DNA from: Parietaria judaica | Lineage: Eukaryota; Streptophyta; Magnoliopsida; Rosales; Urticaceae | NCBI GenBank assembly: GCA_954871525.1 | Contig: OX940865.1 | Span: 2,232,001 to 2,296,000 of the forward strand | Reading direction: 5' to 3' | DNA length: 64,000 bases | Part shown: piece by piece, positions 37,735 to 50,136 of the stretch | Layout: each line of letters opens with the position of its first letter | Numbering within the stretch: the stretch's first letter is position 1 | Translations under genes and position numbers: made by a program | Notes under the pieces: model-generated | Database searches by the model: none | Seen by the model: the letters and a program-made list of their open reading frames with translations, nothing else | Told to the model about the DNA's origin: nothing

Positions 37735-40700
37735 GGCGCACCCAGTGTGCTCTCCAGCCAAGAAATCACTTTCACCAAGAAAAAAGCTCAAATGATCTCT
37801 CACACCCACAATGACGCTATCGTGACCGACATCCTTATTGCCATCAGCCGAGTACATCGAGTGCTGGTCGACAACAGTGAACGCCCCTCTACGGCTTTAA
37901 CGGAAGGCCCGCCTTCACCGAAGGTGCAATCAACTTGCCCACAACGTTCAACTCTGAAGACGGGGCCCTGGTCACCAAAATGATCAGATACCTCGTGGTA
38001 GACCAACCGTCTTCCTACAACATCATCTTGGGGAGACCTAGCCTCAACAAACTGCAAGCCATCACATCTACATTTCATATGCTCGTCAAATTCCCAACTG
38101 GCTACGGGATAGGAGTTATGAAGGGTAGTCAGCTGAAATCTCGCAACTGCTATGCCCGGGGGAAAAAGTCCGGGAAGAACGTGTTGGTCATCAACATGGT
38201 GTACCAGCTCGAGGAAGAGCTTCCCGACTACCCTAGGAATACGAGAATGATTGGCGAGATGGATCCTCGAGATGATAGGCGCAAACAAACCATGGAGCCA
38301 TCCTCCAAAGTGACACAAGTCCTGATAGAGGAGGATCAACCCGAAAGGACGGTCGCGATTGGAGCACAACTCCCGGTCATGATCAAGACCAAGCTCATCA
38401 CATTTCTAAAAGAATTCAAAGATGTGTTCTCCTGGTCACACGCCGACATGCCCGGCATCGACCCAGGAGTCGCCGTTCACCGACTAAACATCAAGAAGGG
38501 GAAGGTTCCGAAAGTGCAGCGGCGACGCGCCTTCAACCCTGAACGATACCAAGCGATCAACGAAGAAGTCAATAAACTCATCTCCGCCGACTTCATCAAA
38601 GAAGTCACATACCCCGACTGGGTATCCAACGTGGTGATGATGAAAAAGCCAAACGGGAAATGGAGGATCTGTATAGATTACTCCGATCTCAACACCGCGT
38701 CCCCCAAAGATTGTTTTCCACTCCCGAGGATTGACCAGCTAGTAGACGCTACCACAGGCCATCAACTCATGAGCATGATGGATGCTTACTCGTGATACAA
38801 TCAAATCCAAATGCACGAGCTCGATCAAATACACACGACGTTCGTGACCGACCGCGGTCTATACTGCTACAAGGTCATGCCATTCGGACTCAAGAATACC
38901 GGAGCCACATACCAGCGGCTAGTCAATCGAATGTTTGCCTCCCTTATCGGAAATACCATGGAGGTATACGTCGACGACTTCATCGTGAAAAGCCTCAAAG
39001 AGGATGACCACGTCGACGATCTGCGGGAGACGTTCCTGTTACTGAAGAAGTATCAAATAAAGTTGAATCCCGCCAAATGCGCTTTCGGAGTAGAATCCGG
39101 AAAGTTCTTGGGATACATCGTCAACAGACGAGGAATCGAGGAAAACCCAGAAAAGATCAAGGCCCTTCTCGAAATGAGAAGTCCATGACGAGTCAAAGCT
39201 CTGGGAAGGTTCGTCTGAAAAGCAACAGACGAGGAATGGTCGAATGAACGCTCTGGGAAGGTTCGTCTGAAAAGCAACAGATCGCTGTCAACCGTTCTTT
39301 CAAGCCCTCAAAGCCGCCTTCCAGGAGCTGAAAGCTTACCTCGGATCGCCACCCCTTCTGTCAAAACCGAAGGACGAGGAATCACTTTACCTCTACCTCT
39401 CAGTTTCGACTCGAGTAGTAAGTGTCGTCCTGGTCCGAGAAGCAGACAAGAGGCAATTGCCGATCTATTACATCAGCAAAGCCCTTCTAGACGCTGAAAC
39501 GCGTTACACCCAAATCGAGAAGTTAGCTCTGGCGCTGGTCATCGCTGCGAAGAAACTCCGCCCTACTTCCAGGCTCTCTAGATAATCGTGAGGACCGAAC
39601 ACCCAGTCCAAAAGGCGCTTCTCTAAGGCACCTCCTCGCGCATGGGTATCTGGTCACAAGAGCTAGGAGAGTACGGTGTCGAGTACCACCCTAGAGTTTC
39701 TATCAAGGGCCAAGCCGTGGACGACTTCATCGCCGAGTTCACCTACGACACCGAAGTAGAGACTGAAGAAGAAATCGACAAACCGCTGAAGCCACCCAAA
39801 AGGAAAAGTCATCCTGACAGACCAACTTTGTGTTTGCACGTCGACGACGTTGGAAACACGCATGGTTCACAAGCTGGAATAGTGATCACTAACCCAGACG
39901 ATGGAAAACTTTGGTATGCCATACGCTTCGCATTCAAAGCCTCCAACAACGAAGCTGAATATGAGCAACTGCTAGCTGGACTGCAAATCGCGCATAAACT
40001 CGCAGTGAAAAACCTGCGGATCCATTGTGATTCCTAGCTAATCGTGAAGCAAGTGGAAGGAGAGTACCAAGCAAAGGAAGCTGACATGGTGGCATACCTA
40101 GCAGAAACACAACACCGCCTAGAGCCACTGTCCTTGTATGAAATCACTCAAATACCACGGGCGGAGAATTCGGAAGCCGACGCTTTGGCCAGAATGGCGT
40201 CAGGGGCAGACGGCGAGGAGCTGGGAAAGGTTCCGATCGAATTCCTCAAGCAACCTTCGATAAATAAGTCCGAAATCCCCATCATGTCTGACGGAGCCGC
40301 TGAAAAGTGGAAACTGCCGACACACGAGTACCTAAAACACGGTACCCCCTCTACCGATCAAGATGAAGTTCTCGGAGCCATTGAAAAATTGAAACCGTCA
40401 GCAGACAGAGTACCTGAAACACGGTACTCTCTTTACCAATCATGAAAAAGCCCTCATCACGACCAGCGGACCCGTTGAAAAGCAAAATCCGCGAACAGAC
40501 GAGTACCTGAAACATGGTACCATCGCGGCCAATACCGATGAAGTCCTCGGGACCACTGAAAAGTGGGTGCCGCCAACAAACAAGAACATGAAACACAGTA
40601 CCATCTCTACCCATCACGACGAAGTCCTCGTTGAAGTCAATGGAAACACTGAAAAGTGGATGCCACCAACGATCGGGTATCTGAAATACGAAACACCCTT

Positions 40701-41935
40701 AGTCAACCTCGGAAAAATCCTCACCATATCGGACGAAGCCGGTGAAAATTGGATGACTCTGATAGCAAAGTACCTGAAACAAAATACCCCCCCTGCCAAC
40801 ATCAAAGAAGCCAGACAGCTCAAGTTCCGCGCAACAAGATACGCAATGTACAACAGAGAGCTCTACAAGTGCGGCTTTGTGCAGGCTCTCTTGAAATGTC
40901 TCGACAAAGAAGACGCCAACCTCGTCCTGCGGGAAATCCACGAATGAATTTGTGGAAACCACTCCGCCGGACGATCCTTCACGCTAAAAACCCTGAAACA
41001 AGGGTATTTTTGGCCTACTCTCAAGAAAGACTCCACCGAAATGGCGCGAAAGTGCGACAAGTGCCAGAGATTTGCGCAGATACCACGACAGGCAACTGTC
41101 CCGCTCTGCCCAATGATGGTCCCACGCCCGTTCGCCAAATGGGGGATCGACCTAATCAAAAAAATTCTGAAAGCCCTGGTAGGGGTGGAGTACGCAATAG
41201 TGGCCATCGACTACTTCACCAAGTGGGTCGAAGCCAAGTCCATGGCGAAAATCACGCAGACCAACACAACAAACTTCATCTGGCGCAACATAATCTGCCA
41301 GCATGGGCTACCTGAGTCGCTCATTACCGACTATGCCAAACAGATCAACAACATGGATCTTCGTGCATTCTGCCAAGATCCCAGGATTAGCAACACTTAC
41401 TCCTCGCCCGTCTAACCACAAGCAAACGGTCAAGTTGAATCCGTCAACAAAGACATCAAGTCGATTCTGAAAAAGAAACTCGACGAAAAGAAGGGAAAAT
41501 GGGCCGAGGAATTACCCGTTGTGCTCTGGGCCTACCGGACTACCACCAGGAACGCGACGGAAGAAACTCCGTTTGCCTCAACCTATGGCGTTGAAGCGGT
41601 CATCCCCGCTGAAATAACGGTGCCATCGCCTCGAGTCAAATTTTTTGACCCGGTGAAAAACCCGGAAGCTCAACGACTCGAGCTCGACCTTATGGAAGAG
41701 AGAGGGAATGACGCCTACACATGCATGGTGGCCCATAAACGAGTTGTGGAGCAATACTACAACTCCAAGGTCAAGGCACGCAGGTCCTGGGAGCCGGTTT
41801 CTTGGGAATAACATGGGAGGGCTCGTACCGTTCACCATAGTCATCTGAGACGGATCCACCGACTGGAGGAGATTGGGGGTAAGGAAATTCCCCGTCCCTG
41901 GAACGTCGAACACCTGAAATAGTACTATTAATAAG
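37735..41935 (+). pseudogene. Pol of Gypsy element 2: protease, RT, RNase H, second RNase H, integrase (broken)
   Basis: Protease region at about 37750-38050 (YLVVDQPSSYNIILGRP). RT at 37935-39188: KPNGKWRICIDYSDLN, then a TGA at 38794-38796 in the AYSGYNQ motif, then FGLKNTGATYQRLVN and YVDDFI. A deletion and rearrangement near 39190-39300 duplicate a tctgggaaggttcgtctgaaaagc segment. RNase H at about 39330-39560, second RNase H at 39642-40140, a spacer with TEKW...YLKH(G)T repeats at about 40280-40800, and integrase at 40940-41935 with CDKCQRF, KWGIDLI, a changed second catalytic block (ITDYAKQ) and NGQVESVNKDIK. It ends at WNVEHLK followed by stops. Confidence 0.85.
40270..40800 (+). repeat. 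In-frame amino-acid repeats between second RNase H and integrase of element 2
   Basis: A unit of about 95-130 bp encoding a pattern like gaaAEKW-PPT-EYLKHGT-ST--DE is repeated about five times (around 40300, 40380, 40500, 40570, 40650 and 40740). Element 1 has only one such unit near 13870-13990 (GWITPMVEYLKYGALPSDRKEARQL). The linker has therefore expanded in this copy. Confidence 0.65.
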
Positions 41936-42329
41936 TGGTGTGCGACAAGGCCAAGACTGCACATCCGAAGCCAAGCCTGGCACAACGAGCTGAAAACAAG
42001 GAAGATAGCCGAACGCAGACATGGAACCTATCCAAACCGAAGTGAAGGTTTCCAACGTTCCAATCGAAGTTGAAGCTAAGATACAATCCAGGGAAAAATA
42101 ACGCTCAAGGAGAAGTAGTCAAGCCGACATCGCCACCGCAAGTATCCTAACCGGCCCGGAAATAGCTCCGACTTCCGGCCTACAAAAAGAAGGCGCCGCA
42201 AGAAGTGCCAAATCAAACGGAAAAAGTCATATTTCCTATTGTCTCTACTTGTATAGTTTTTTCGTAATCCTTCCCAATTACTCAAAAACTTGGGGGTTAA
42301 CGGAATAGGCAGAGACAAAAAAAAAACCC

Positions 42330-43050
42330 CGCGACTGTAAGCCGTCTCACAAGCGCCGACCTCGGGTAAAGACGAGAACCTCGATTCTGACTTCAAGTCC
42401 GAAACCGTAAGCCGCCTAAAATGCGCCAACCTCAGCACCGAAACAGTAAGCCGGCTCACAAGCGCCGACCTCGAGAAAAGCCCGAAAGCCTCCAAAGTGT
42501 CTCTCAGCATAAAAGAATGACCTGGGCCTCGATCCCACCTATTCAGGCATCAAAGTCCAAACAACGCCACTCGGCATCAACGACCTAGTATGGCTCGAGC
42601 ATCGATCCCTCCTACTCTAGCACAAAGACCAAGTACGGTTTGGGCCTCGATCCCGTCTACTCTGGCAAAAGACCTGTACTACCCGGACCTCGATCCCGCC
42701 CATCCAAGCATAGACTCCAAAACGAAAAGCCGCCTCAAAAGCGCCAACCTCGGAAAAGACCAGGGGTGTAAACCTGACATTAAAATCCAAGACGCTAAGA
42801 CGCTCATAGTGCAGACTTAGGCAAAAGACCAGAACCTCGATTCTGGCATAAGTCCGCAACTATAAGCCGTCTTTAACGCAAAAACCGGCATCTCGGCTCG
42901 GAGGGATACACGCTTAGGCTCGAACCCCGACCAGCCAGACCTTTACGCTGGTTCAAAGTCCGAAACCGTAAGCCACCCCCCAGGCGCCAACCTCGACGCG
43001 CGGGACAGTTAGCCGCCTCGAAAGCGCCAACCTCGGGAAAAGCCAAATGC
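42330..43050 (+). repeat. Reiterated TAAGCCGCC...GCGCCAACCTCGG motif, spacer of element 2
   Basis: About seven copies of (g)TAAGCCG(c/t)C(n)4-8 GCGCC(a/g)ACCTCGG occur near 42337, 42408, 42448, 42727, 42862, 42967 and 43009, the same motif as in the spacer of element 1. Between copies are phrases such as gacctcgatcccgcctactc. No protein frame covers the stretch 41936-43560. Confidence 0.75.
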
Positions 43051-43599
43051 CTTGTAAGCGTCCTTCTAGCACAAAGTCCTACTATGGCCCGGACCTCGAT
43101 CCCACCTACTCAGGCACAAAATCCGAGCGCCTCGTAAACGACACTCGGTACAAAACGACAGGATCTCAGCCTCGCCAACATAGATATAAATTCGGAGAAA
43201 GCGGGCCGCGCAAAAGGCACCCACCTCGACTGAAAGACCGGAATCACAACTCTGGCACTATTCAAAAGAAGGAAAACGCTAAAATCCGACAAGAAACTCG
43301 GGGGATAGGGATGCATCGCCGACAAGAAACTCGCCAAGCGATGATGATAAACTCATCATCGGTGAAAAAGCTCGGAAGCATGCGAACCACCGGAAAGAAA
43401 AAGCTCCAGCAACAAATAGAAGGGGAGTAAAAGCGAGAAAAAGCTACTACCCATACCAGAACAAGTGGACAGGCTCTAACCACAGACAAGCACGCAAAAC
43501 GGTAATACAAAAGCCATTGCATCTCCTTGGAGACTGAGAATGTCCGTGCCTACACTAAAATACCCCATAAGGCATGTACAAAATTCCACCACAGACGTG

Positions 43600-44660
43600 C
43601 CCCCGTTTCTTTGGCCTTGCGTAGCATCTAAAGAGCCACATCTATGCCACCGTGCGATGAGTCAAGACGGGAGCGCAGCTCCCAGCACTCACGCTCGGTG
43701 GCTGCAACCCTCTGGCGGAGATTGTACACCTCCATGGAATTCCAAGCTTCGATGCTCTGATCCCGAAAGGGATTTAGAATAGTTGCCCCCCCCCCCCCCC
43801 CCGACGGCAAACGTTGAGGGAATCTGCACACACAAAAGAAAAGTCAGCAAAACTTGGCGCGAGCAAGAAAACGAATCAACAAAAAAATAAACCTAAGGCG
43901 CCACAGTCCCAGAAGCAAGATGCTCTTCCAAGGGATGAGCAAACTCAAGAAATTCGGGTCGAATAGCCAGGTGCCAGACCCGCTGGAAAAGATGCTGGGC
44001 GCGAGGATGAAGCTCCGTGAGTCTAAAGCGGGACAGTGACCTGAGGAGCACTCGTCACAAAGGATGGACAGACAGCTGCGGCGGGCCCGTCCGGGGTCCG
44101 AGTCGAACGGAGAATCCGGTGCCTTGAAATAGACGCGTCGGGGGACCTTCCGCGTGTGCATCTTGCTTAAATATTGCCTTCTTCCTCCATACCTGCAAAA
44201 ACAACAAACATGTCATGAAAGAAGCACAAGTCAGAAAATGATGAAACGTCTGCTGAAAAAGTGGGAACGATCATCAGTAAAAACCATGAACAAGTTGGGG
44301 TCTCTCAAGAAAATTCCTAGACAAACAGCCGGCCGGAATCCACCCTAATCGGATCCACGCCGACCGCTCCAAATAGGGAGCAAAAAGTCAGGGAGTAGCT
44401 AATCTCACCATTAAAAAGCTGGAAAAATCATGGCCCCAGGTGGTCGAACGTGAACTAGGCGGAGGAACACAGAGACGTTGAGGCACCAATTCAAGATGGC
44501 CCCAGGTGGTCGAACGTGAACGGTCGAACGTGAACTGCCTTTCGGTTTCCACTCTCACCACGATCTCTAATAAAGCAAACTGCCAAGCAATCATGGCAAT
44601 AAATTTCAAAGGGTTTAAATAAATCGTAGCCCCCAAAATAGGCGTGTCAGTCAAGCCAAG
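43600..44660 (-). pseudogene. Remains of the antisense gene of Gypsy element 2
   Basis: On the minus strand 43628-43831 encodes VYNLRQRVAATERECWELRSRL, aligning with the coiled-coil exon of the intact copy (SLRRRLAAVERENQEY). Around 44388-44500, GHDFSSFLMVRLATP preceded by LVPQRL aligns with SYDFGSLFMAKFVSPG and SVPQRL of exon 2. A 25-bp phrase (tggccccaggtggtcgaac...) is duplicated at about 44430 and 44497. A C run of about 19 bp lies near 43785. Stops and gaps show the gene is dead in this copy. Confidence 0.6.
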
Positions 44661-46073
44661 CCGTTGTCAAATCAGTCTCCTGATTAGTGCGGGAATCGGC
44701 GTAGAAGGTCGAAGACCAGGGCAAACACGCAAAGCCAACCACGCTCCACCACGTGTGCCTTCCATGCAAAACCAACTTTCCTTTCACGAGCCAAATCGAT
44801 TCGAAGAAATATAATTCAAAAAATTTTGTTTTTTAGAATCAGAAAAAGAAATATCGCGCCGAAGGAAAAGGCTTGCTTTGAAAAATGCCGAAATGGCAAA
44901 AGTATCACAAAGTTTCATCTTTCAGTATGGTTCAGAGAAAAGTTTTCCATCGAGAATACGACATAAAGTCCATTAACCATTCAATTCTCAATGCACTGGA
45001 GGCTCATTGACGATGTGGAATTTCACCCTCCATGGGGAAACGACATCACGTTGAAAAGCTACAATTGATAACAAAAACGTCATGGCCTAGTACGACATTC
45101 AAAGAATTCGGGCCTATCACGAGTCAGCCTGGTCCAATAAGAAATGCAATACACGCGGCCCATGGAGGAACCGCCCCAAGGTTCAGTCTTCACAGACCCA
45201 CCCATCCCGAAGAAAAGGCCCACAAAGACCACCTTAGCCAAGCTCATCCCCGCGAAAATAGTCAACAAAGAAGAATTAAATTCCGTGATGCCTTTACACG
45301 CGTCATCATCTAAGCAGGAGGACGCTTTCATCTCAATTAACCGTTGCTAGCGAGGAAGAAGGATAATACGAGGTGGAGCAGAGGCTATAAATATAAATTT
45401 TTTTTTACTTAGAACACACATTGAATCTGATATAGAATACCCATACTCTTTGTAATCACATTCCACATGATCAAATACGAGATGCTCTGCCTTATTATCA
45501 TTTTTATATTCGAAGCCTTATTGGTAATGATTATATACTCTATTAATCACGAGACGGTTGATTCCGTACATCAACAATATCCAGTTATTTTATAGTCGCG
45601 CCGCGATCAAATTTATTACATAAGGGTCCCGGAAGGCCATTGAAAGCGCCTGGTAGCCTACCGCGCACCTAGTAGCCCTCCCACGCGATGGAAATCCCGT
45701 TAGAGTGCTCGGTTTCCCCCTCACGTGCTTAGAAGGACTCTGCGGAACCCGAAAGCCCGCGCGCGCACGCGGGAGCGCCGAAACTAATTTTACACCTACA
45801 ATTAAGCGAGCTTGCCTATATACTCAAACATAATAAACAAGCCAAGAAGAAACGCCATTACTAAATTGTACATGTACATATAACTCAACTCTTAACATAA
45901 CAAACAATTCACTCTTCAATACAAATAAGTAGTTAAATACGCCTTCAAAAAAGTAGTTAAATACACCTTCACAAAAAAAAAGTTTGCTACAAACTCGCTA
46001 ATTCGATTATAAGTACATCAATATCTTTGGTTGAATAACTATGTGCATATAATGATAGGTTTTTGCTGATATC
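44661..46073. other. Unassigned stretch, possibly a different LTR fragment
   Basis: 45010-45570 has an LTR-like make-up, with GGCCC-rich phrases, a ctataaatataaa promoter-like site near 45384 and an end-like acatcaaca near 45574, but no partner or target duplication was found. 45600-45790 is unusually GC-rich for its surroundings (cgcgcgcgcacgcggg). No gene recognised. Confidence 0.3.
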
Positions 46074-47359
46074 TTATGTAACCGTGTCTTGCATATATTT
46101 CATCACATAATATCCGCATTCCACATTACCGGGTTGTTTCGCGCCATTTGTAAAGAGAATCCTTGGATCTTCCTTGGACAAGTTCTTAACTGGATGTCTT
46201 CTTTTCCAAATTTTGCTTGATCTACAAACAAAAATTGATTCAAATCATTTTTGGTAGAAGTTATATATATAATAATAAGGAAGCAAGTACTACTATAATA
46301 ATTATTTATTACTTAATTGTAATGAGAAACTTACATGGTAATTAGATATCTTAAACGATCGGTTATCTAATTCAATTCCAAAGGATTTAAGATATGTGCC
46401 ATATTTTTTCAAGGATCAAGTATGGCCAAAATCCAATGATTGTGACTATTGTATGGAAAAATAAACACTTGTCCATTCACACATTTCTTCATCTTTTTGA
46501 ACATCGTTGAGATGTAAGGTTTCAAGGTCTCATTGTTTTGATTCCCAAAATCGCTCAATGGAGGCATAAACCCGTACTTGTAATGGTTAAATTTAGTCAT
46601 TTTGTCGTATAAGTAACTGCATAAAGAATGTTATAATGGCATCAGATAAGTTATCATATACTATCAATAAAAAAGAAAAATAATAACAATTGGAAAAAAC
46701 AACATACCTTTGGCAAACATGATATGTTCAATTCATGAAAATTCACAAAATTATATACATCATCATGGATATAAACGTACGATGTCATCGGAAGATTAAG
46801 TACCGGGGCGTTGGACATCAATGGAACTGTGTTTACGTTTTAGTAAATGTGCGTTGGCATAAATGCCCAACATGTGAAAACCCGTAATATCCCATTGTAG
46901 TCAATCGCTCGTTCTTCGTCCCCGTGATTCTCCTTAATTAATTCCTCTTTGGGACCAGAACATCGGCTACATTTGATCGGTTCTAAACTAGGATCTTTAG
47001 TTTCCCATCTTTCATTGTTCTCATCTCCACCCATATTAAGTCAGCCCGAGAAGCCTATTCTCCAGTTTTGTCAACCTAAAAGACAACAAGTGAAAAATCT
47101 GTTATGAAATTAAAATATAATATCATGATGACTAAAATTATTTTCGATGGGTATCCGGCTCGACATCCTCTAGATGGGTATTTGACTTGTGCTCGCGCTT
47201 TTTGTTGCGTTCAGAGATTTCACCAATGTAGCTCACGAGCGCGCTAACTACCTTTCCACTTGGTTGCAACTCTGCATCAAATTTCATCGCTATTTTTTTT
47301 ACCTTTATATCTCTTACCTTATTAACTCCAAACATATTCATGGTTTTTTCCTTTTCCAT
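46074..47359 (-). pseudogene. Ulp1-type cysteine protease (C48), transposon-associated, broken
   Basis: Minus-strand pieces: 46708-47034, an exon ending LNISCLPK|gt with a TAA at 46840-46842; 46335-46616, an exon with KYGFMPPL, FIFPYNSHNHWILAILDP; and 46074-46222, a last exon with QPGNVECGYYVMKYMQDTV and its stop at 46074. The HW pair, the following Asp (ILDP) and the Cys of ECGYY (codon 46116-46118) are the Ulp1/SENP catalytic residues; such enzymes cut SUMO-like conjugates. Plant CACTA and Mutator-like elements often carry this kind of Ulp1 domain. A one-base loss after ILDP (near 46413) creates a premature TGA. A further frame at 47138-47359 (MEKEKTMNMFGVNK...) may be its N-terminal part. 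Confidence 0.72.
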
Positions 47360-47510
47360 TATTTCTCAATACAAATTTTCTTCAAGCTACATGTTTCTTA
47401 AGAAATAAGTCAACAACTAAAGATATTTGATAGTGTTATTTAACAAGAATACATACATAATATTAATGAAATAAATTTTAAACATAATTAATATCATATA
47501 ACAACTTAGT

Positions 47511-48045
47511 TAACGGACCGTCACTCTTTGAGGTCCTCACATTGTCGCGTGGTGGCGATAGACTTTGTCGTGTTTTCGACGCTCCTAATTATTTAACCAC
47601 CATGCAAACATAATATTCATGAAACAAATTTTAAACATAATTAATATCATATAAAAATTTAATTAACGCACCGACACTTTTTGAGGTCCTCGCATTGTCA
47701 CGCGGTGGCGATAGATTTGTCGTGTCTTCGACGCTCCTAATTATAACCACCATGCATAAATAATATTAATTAAACAAATTTTAACATAATTAAAATCAAA
47801 TAACAATTAAATTATAGCACCATCACTCTTTGAGGTCCTCGCATTGTTAGTGTGGTGGCGCTAGACTTTGTCGTGGTTGCGACATTCCTAATTTTTTAAC
47901 AACCATGCATACCTTAAATTAATGAAACAAATTCTAAACATATTTAATATCATATAACAATTTAAATAACGCACCGGCACTCTTTGAGGTCGTCGGATTG
48001 TCGCGCTTTTGTGATAGCCTTGGTCGGGGTTGCGACGCTATATTA
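47511..48045. repeat. Four tandem units of about 150 bp
   Basis: The phrase cact(c/t)tttgaggtc(c/g)tcgcattgtcgcg...gacgctcctaatt recurs at about 47522, 47673, 47824 and 47977 (spacing 151, 151, 153). Each unit is completed by an AT-rich part, catgcaaacataatattnatgaaacaaattttaaac. The units lie just upstream of the Ulp1 relic. 48046-48448 is AT-rich without a gene. Confidence 0.8.
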
Positions 48046-48448
48046 TCTATCCTCTACATACTCATCATCGAAATCTCGCGAAATATTGATATTGTGGTAC
48101 CTAAGACCATATCATAATTCATATCAAATATTTATAACTAATTAACATTATTCTCATTATCATCTTCAAAAAAGTTAAATTAACATAATTCACAAAACTT
48201 AAAATAACATTCCCAATGAATGAAACCTAATAATATTCCCAATAAACAATAATTCTCATTATCAACTTCACAAAACATTAAATAATTAATTAATAATTAA
48301 AACTAATAAATTAAAATTCTTAATAAAAAAAAAAACTAATTAATTAATCTCATTATCAACTTCACAAAACTTAAAATAACATTCCAAATAAATGAAATAT
48401 AAATGGAGATATAAGTGGAAATTCCCCTAAGTCGAGCCCGTGTGAGGT

Positions 48449-49408
48449 TTGAAATATAAGTGGAAATTCCCCTAAATTAGGCCCCTCGTCCTGAATTGTG
48501 GGCCCAGGCTCGTGTCCCCAGGCTATACCCTCAGCCGCGCAATGGACTGGGGGATAGACTGGACACCGCGTAGAACTGGACCTATCAGGCGGGCCAAGAA
48601 CCAAGTAGGAATATCACCAGGGCTTCCGCTTTCGTTGGATTTTTCTCTTCCGGGACCTGACAAATCAACACCGCGGTCAGGGAGAAACGAGGGTTTTGCC
48701 CCCCGATTCACCTCCGACGCTCAACATTAGCGGGATATATGAGTGAATATCGGTTTTTGGAAGTTTAGAGAGAGTTTTGGGAGCTTTTGAGGCGTTTCCC
48801 AAGTGTTTTCTTGGGTGAAAATGTGTTGTGATTTGAGGAGATCCGAGCCCCTATTTATAGGAAAAAACCCGGATCTTGTTTTGAATTTATCTCTTCATCC
48901 GGGAGGCCCCCGGGGGAAAATTATATTTTTTTCTGACTCCCCGGGATGTGGCCGATCCATTGCCGCAAAAATCGCGGCGATCGGAGAATCGACGCGCCCT
49001 CACGCGCGGCCGGAAGGCGGCGGCTCGCTGAAACTTGGGCTCCAAGTTGTTGACTCAGCGTCCACGTGTCACGCTGCGATTGGCTGAGGTGTTTCCCTCG
49101 CGCCCAGTGGCGTGTTCACACGTGGCAGAGTCAGCTTTGACCCTTGTGGGCCCTGCAGAGGGGCGATGGGGCCCACCCGGAGGTCCCGGAGGGCCCTCGG
49201 AGGCCTCGGGTGGTCTCCGAGGCCGATTTTTGCAAACTTTATGTCGTTTTTGGGTGTTTTGATATTTTTGGGATCATCGGGACCCTCTGTTTTTCAAAAA
49301 CGGACCTCCGGTGAATATTTTGGTAAAAAATAGGTTTATTTAATAAAGAAATAATTAATTAAATAATTTTCCTTCATTAAATAACCTTTACAAAATCACC
49401 CCATAACA
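48449..49408 (-). mobile_element. Truncated Tat-type Gypsy LTR
   Basis: From gcccctcgtcctgaattgtg to ccccataaca it follows the element 1 LTR from about position 6840 to its end at 7908, including a TATA box (complement at 48852-48859) and the gtcgtttttgggtgttttgat segment. The first ~640 bp are missing; instead a 35-bp piece (aagtggaaattcccctaa) is duplicated at the left edge. No internal region follows. Confidence 0.8.
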
Positions 49409-50136
49409 TTATATATATCCGAAGGTTGAAATTTTGTTGTGTTGTATCACTTGCGACCTATATATACATTTTAAAAAAATATTATCTTATAAATCTAGCT
49501 AATTTTTAATTTAGCTAGTTAGACCCTGGTCGGGAGCGGAAAAAATATTATTTAATTAATCGCGACTATTAATTTAATCGAGTTTTAAATTATTAAATAG
49601 CGACTATATATACTATTAATTTATAGAGGCTCTATGTACTATATTTTTGAAATAAAGATTTATGTTTTCGAAACCCTAAGCGCTTACACGTTGCAGTTGT
49701 GGTCATATATATTTCTAAATCGATGAACATTGCCGCGACTCGAAAGTGAATACGCCAATTTTTCAACTATGAAACCGCGTTGATCCTCAAAATGGCCACT
49801 AATGATGGCTATCGAGTAGTAAATCGGATTAAATAATTCTAATGATGATAAACTCCGGTAATACTAAAAATTGATGACAAATCCAGCCTTTTATATCACA
49901 TCACAATTTAGATTGACTCATGCCTAGACGACGCAATGGATTGAATGGACTAGCAAACCCTAACATAAACCAATTATCTATAGACACGTGTCCCAAGCAT
50001 GAAAAAATCTGAAAACCCCACGAACTAATTCAGTTCAAACCGCAGTTTGTGATCCATATGTCGCGAGTTTATAAAGAGACGGCAACCATCTCTCTCTGAT
50101 CAACGATCAGCCTCTCTTTTTTGTTAAAAAATTACA

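Larger units (their letters stand above)
33439..44660 (+). mobile_element. Ty3/Gypsy Tat-type retrotransposon (element 2), decayed, 3' LTR not found
   Basis: Same family as element 1 but on the plus strand: 5' LTR, primer site, gag (with an inserted Cassandra), protease, RT, RNase H, second RNase H, integrase, repeat-rich spacer and the remains of the antisense gene. Frames are cut by many more stops than in element 1, so it is older. The expected downstream copy of the LTR (TGTTACGGG...CATCAACA) does not appear after the antisense gene, so the right end is approximate. Confidence 0.88.

Noticed and set aside
45010..45580. 3' LTR of Gypsy element 2
   Set aside because: It lacks the TGTTACGGG start and the CGGCATCAACA end and shares no clear stretch with the 5' LTR at 33439-34868.
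47511..48045. CRISPR-like array
   Set aside because: Units are ~150 bp direct tandem copies without short repeats and unique spacers, and the DNA is from a plant nucleus.
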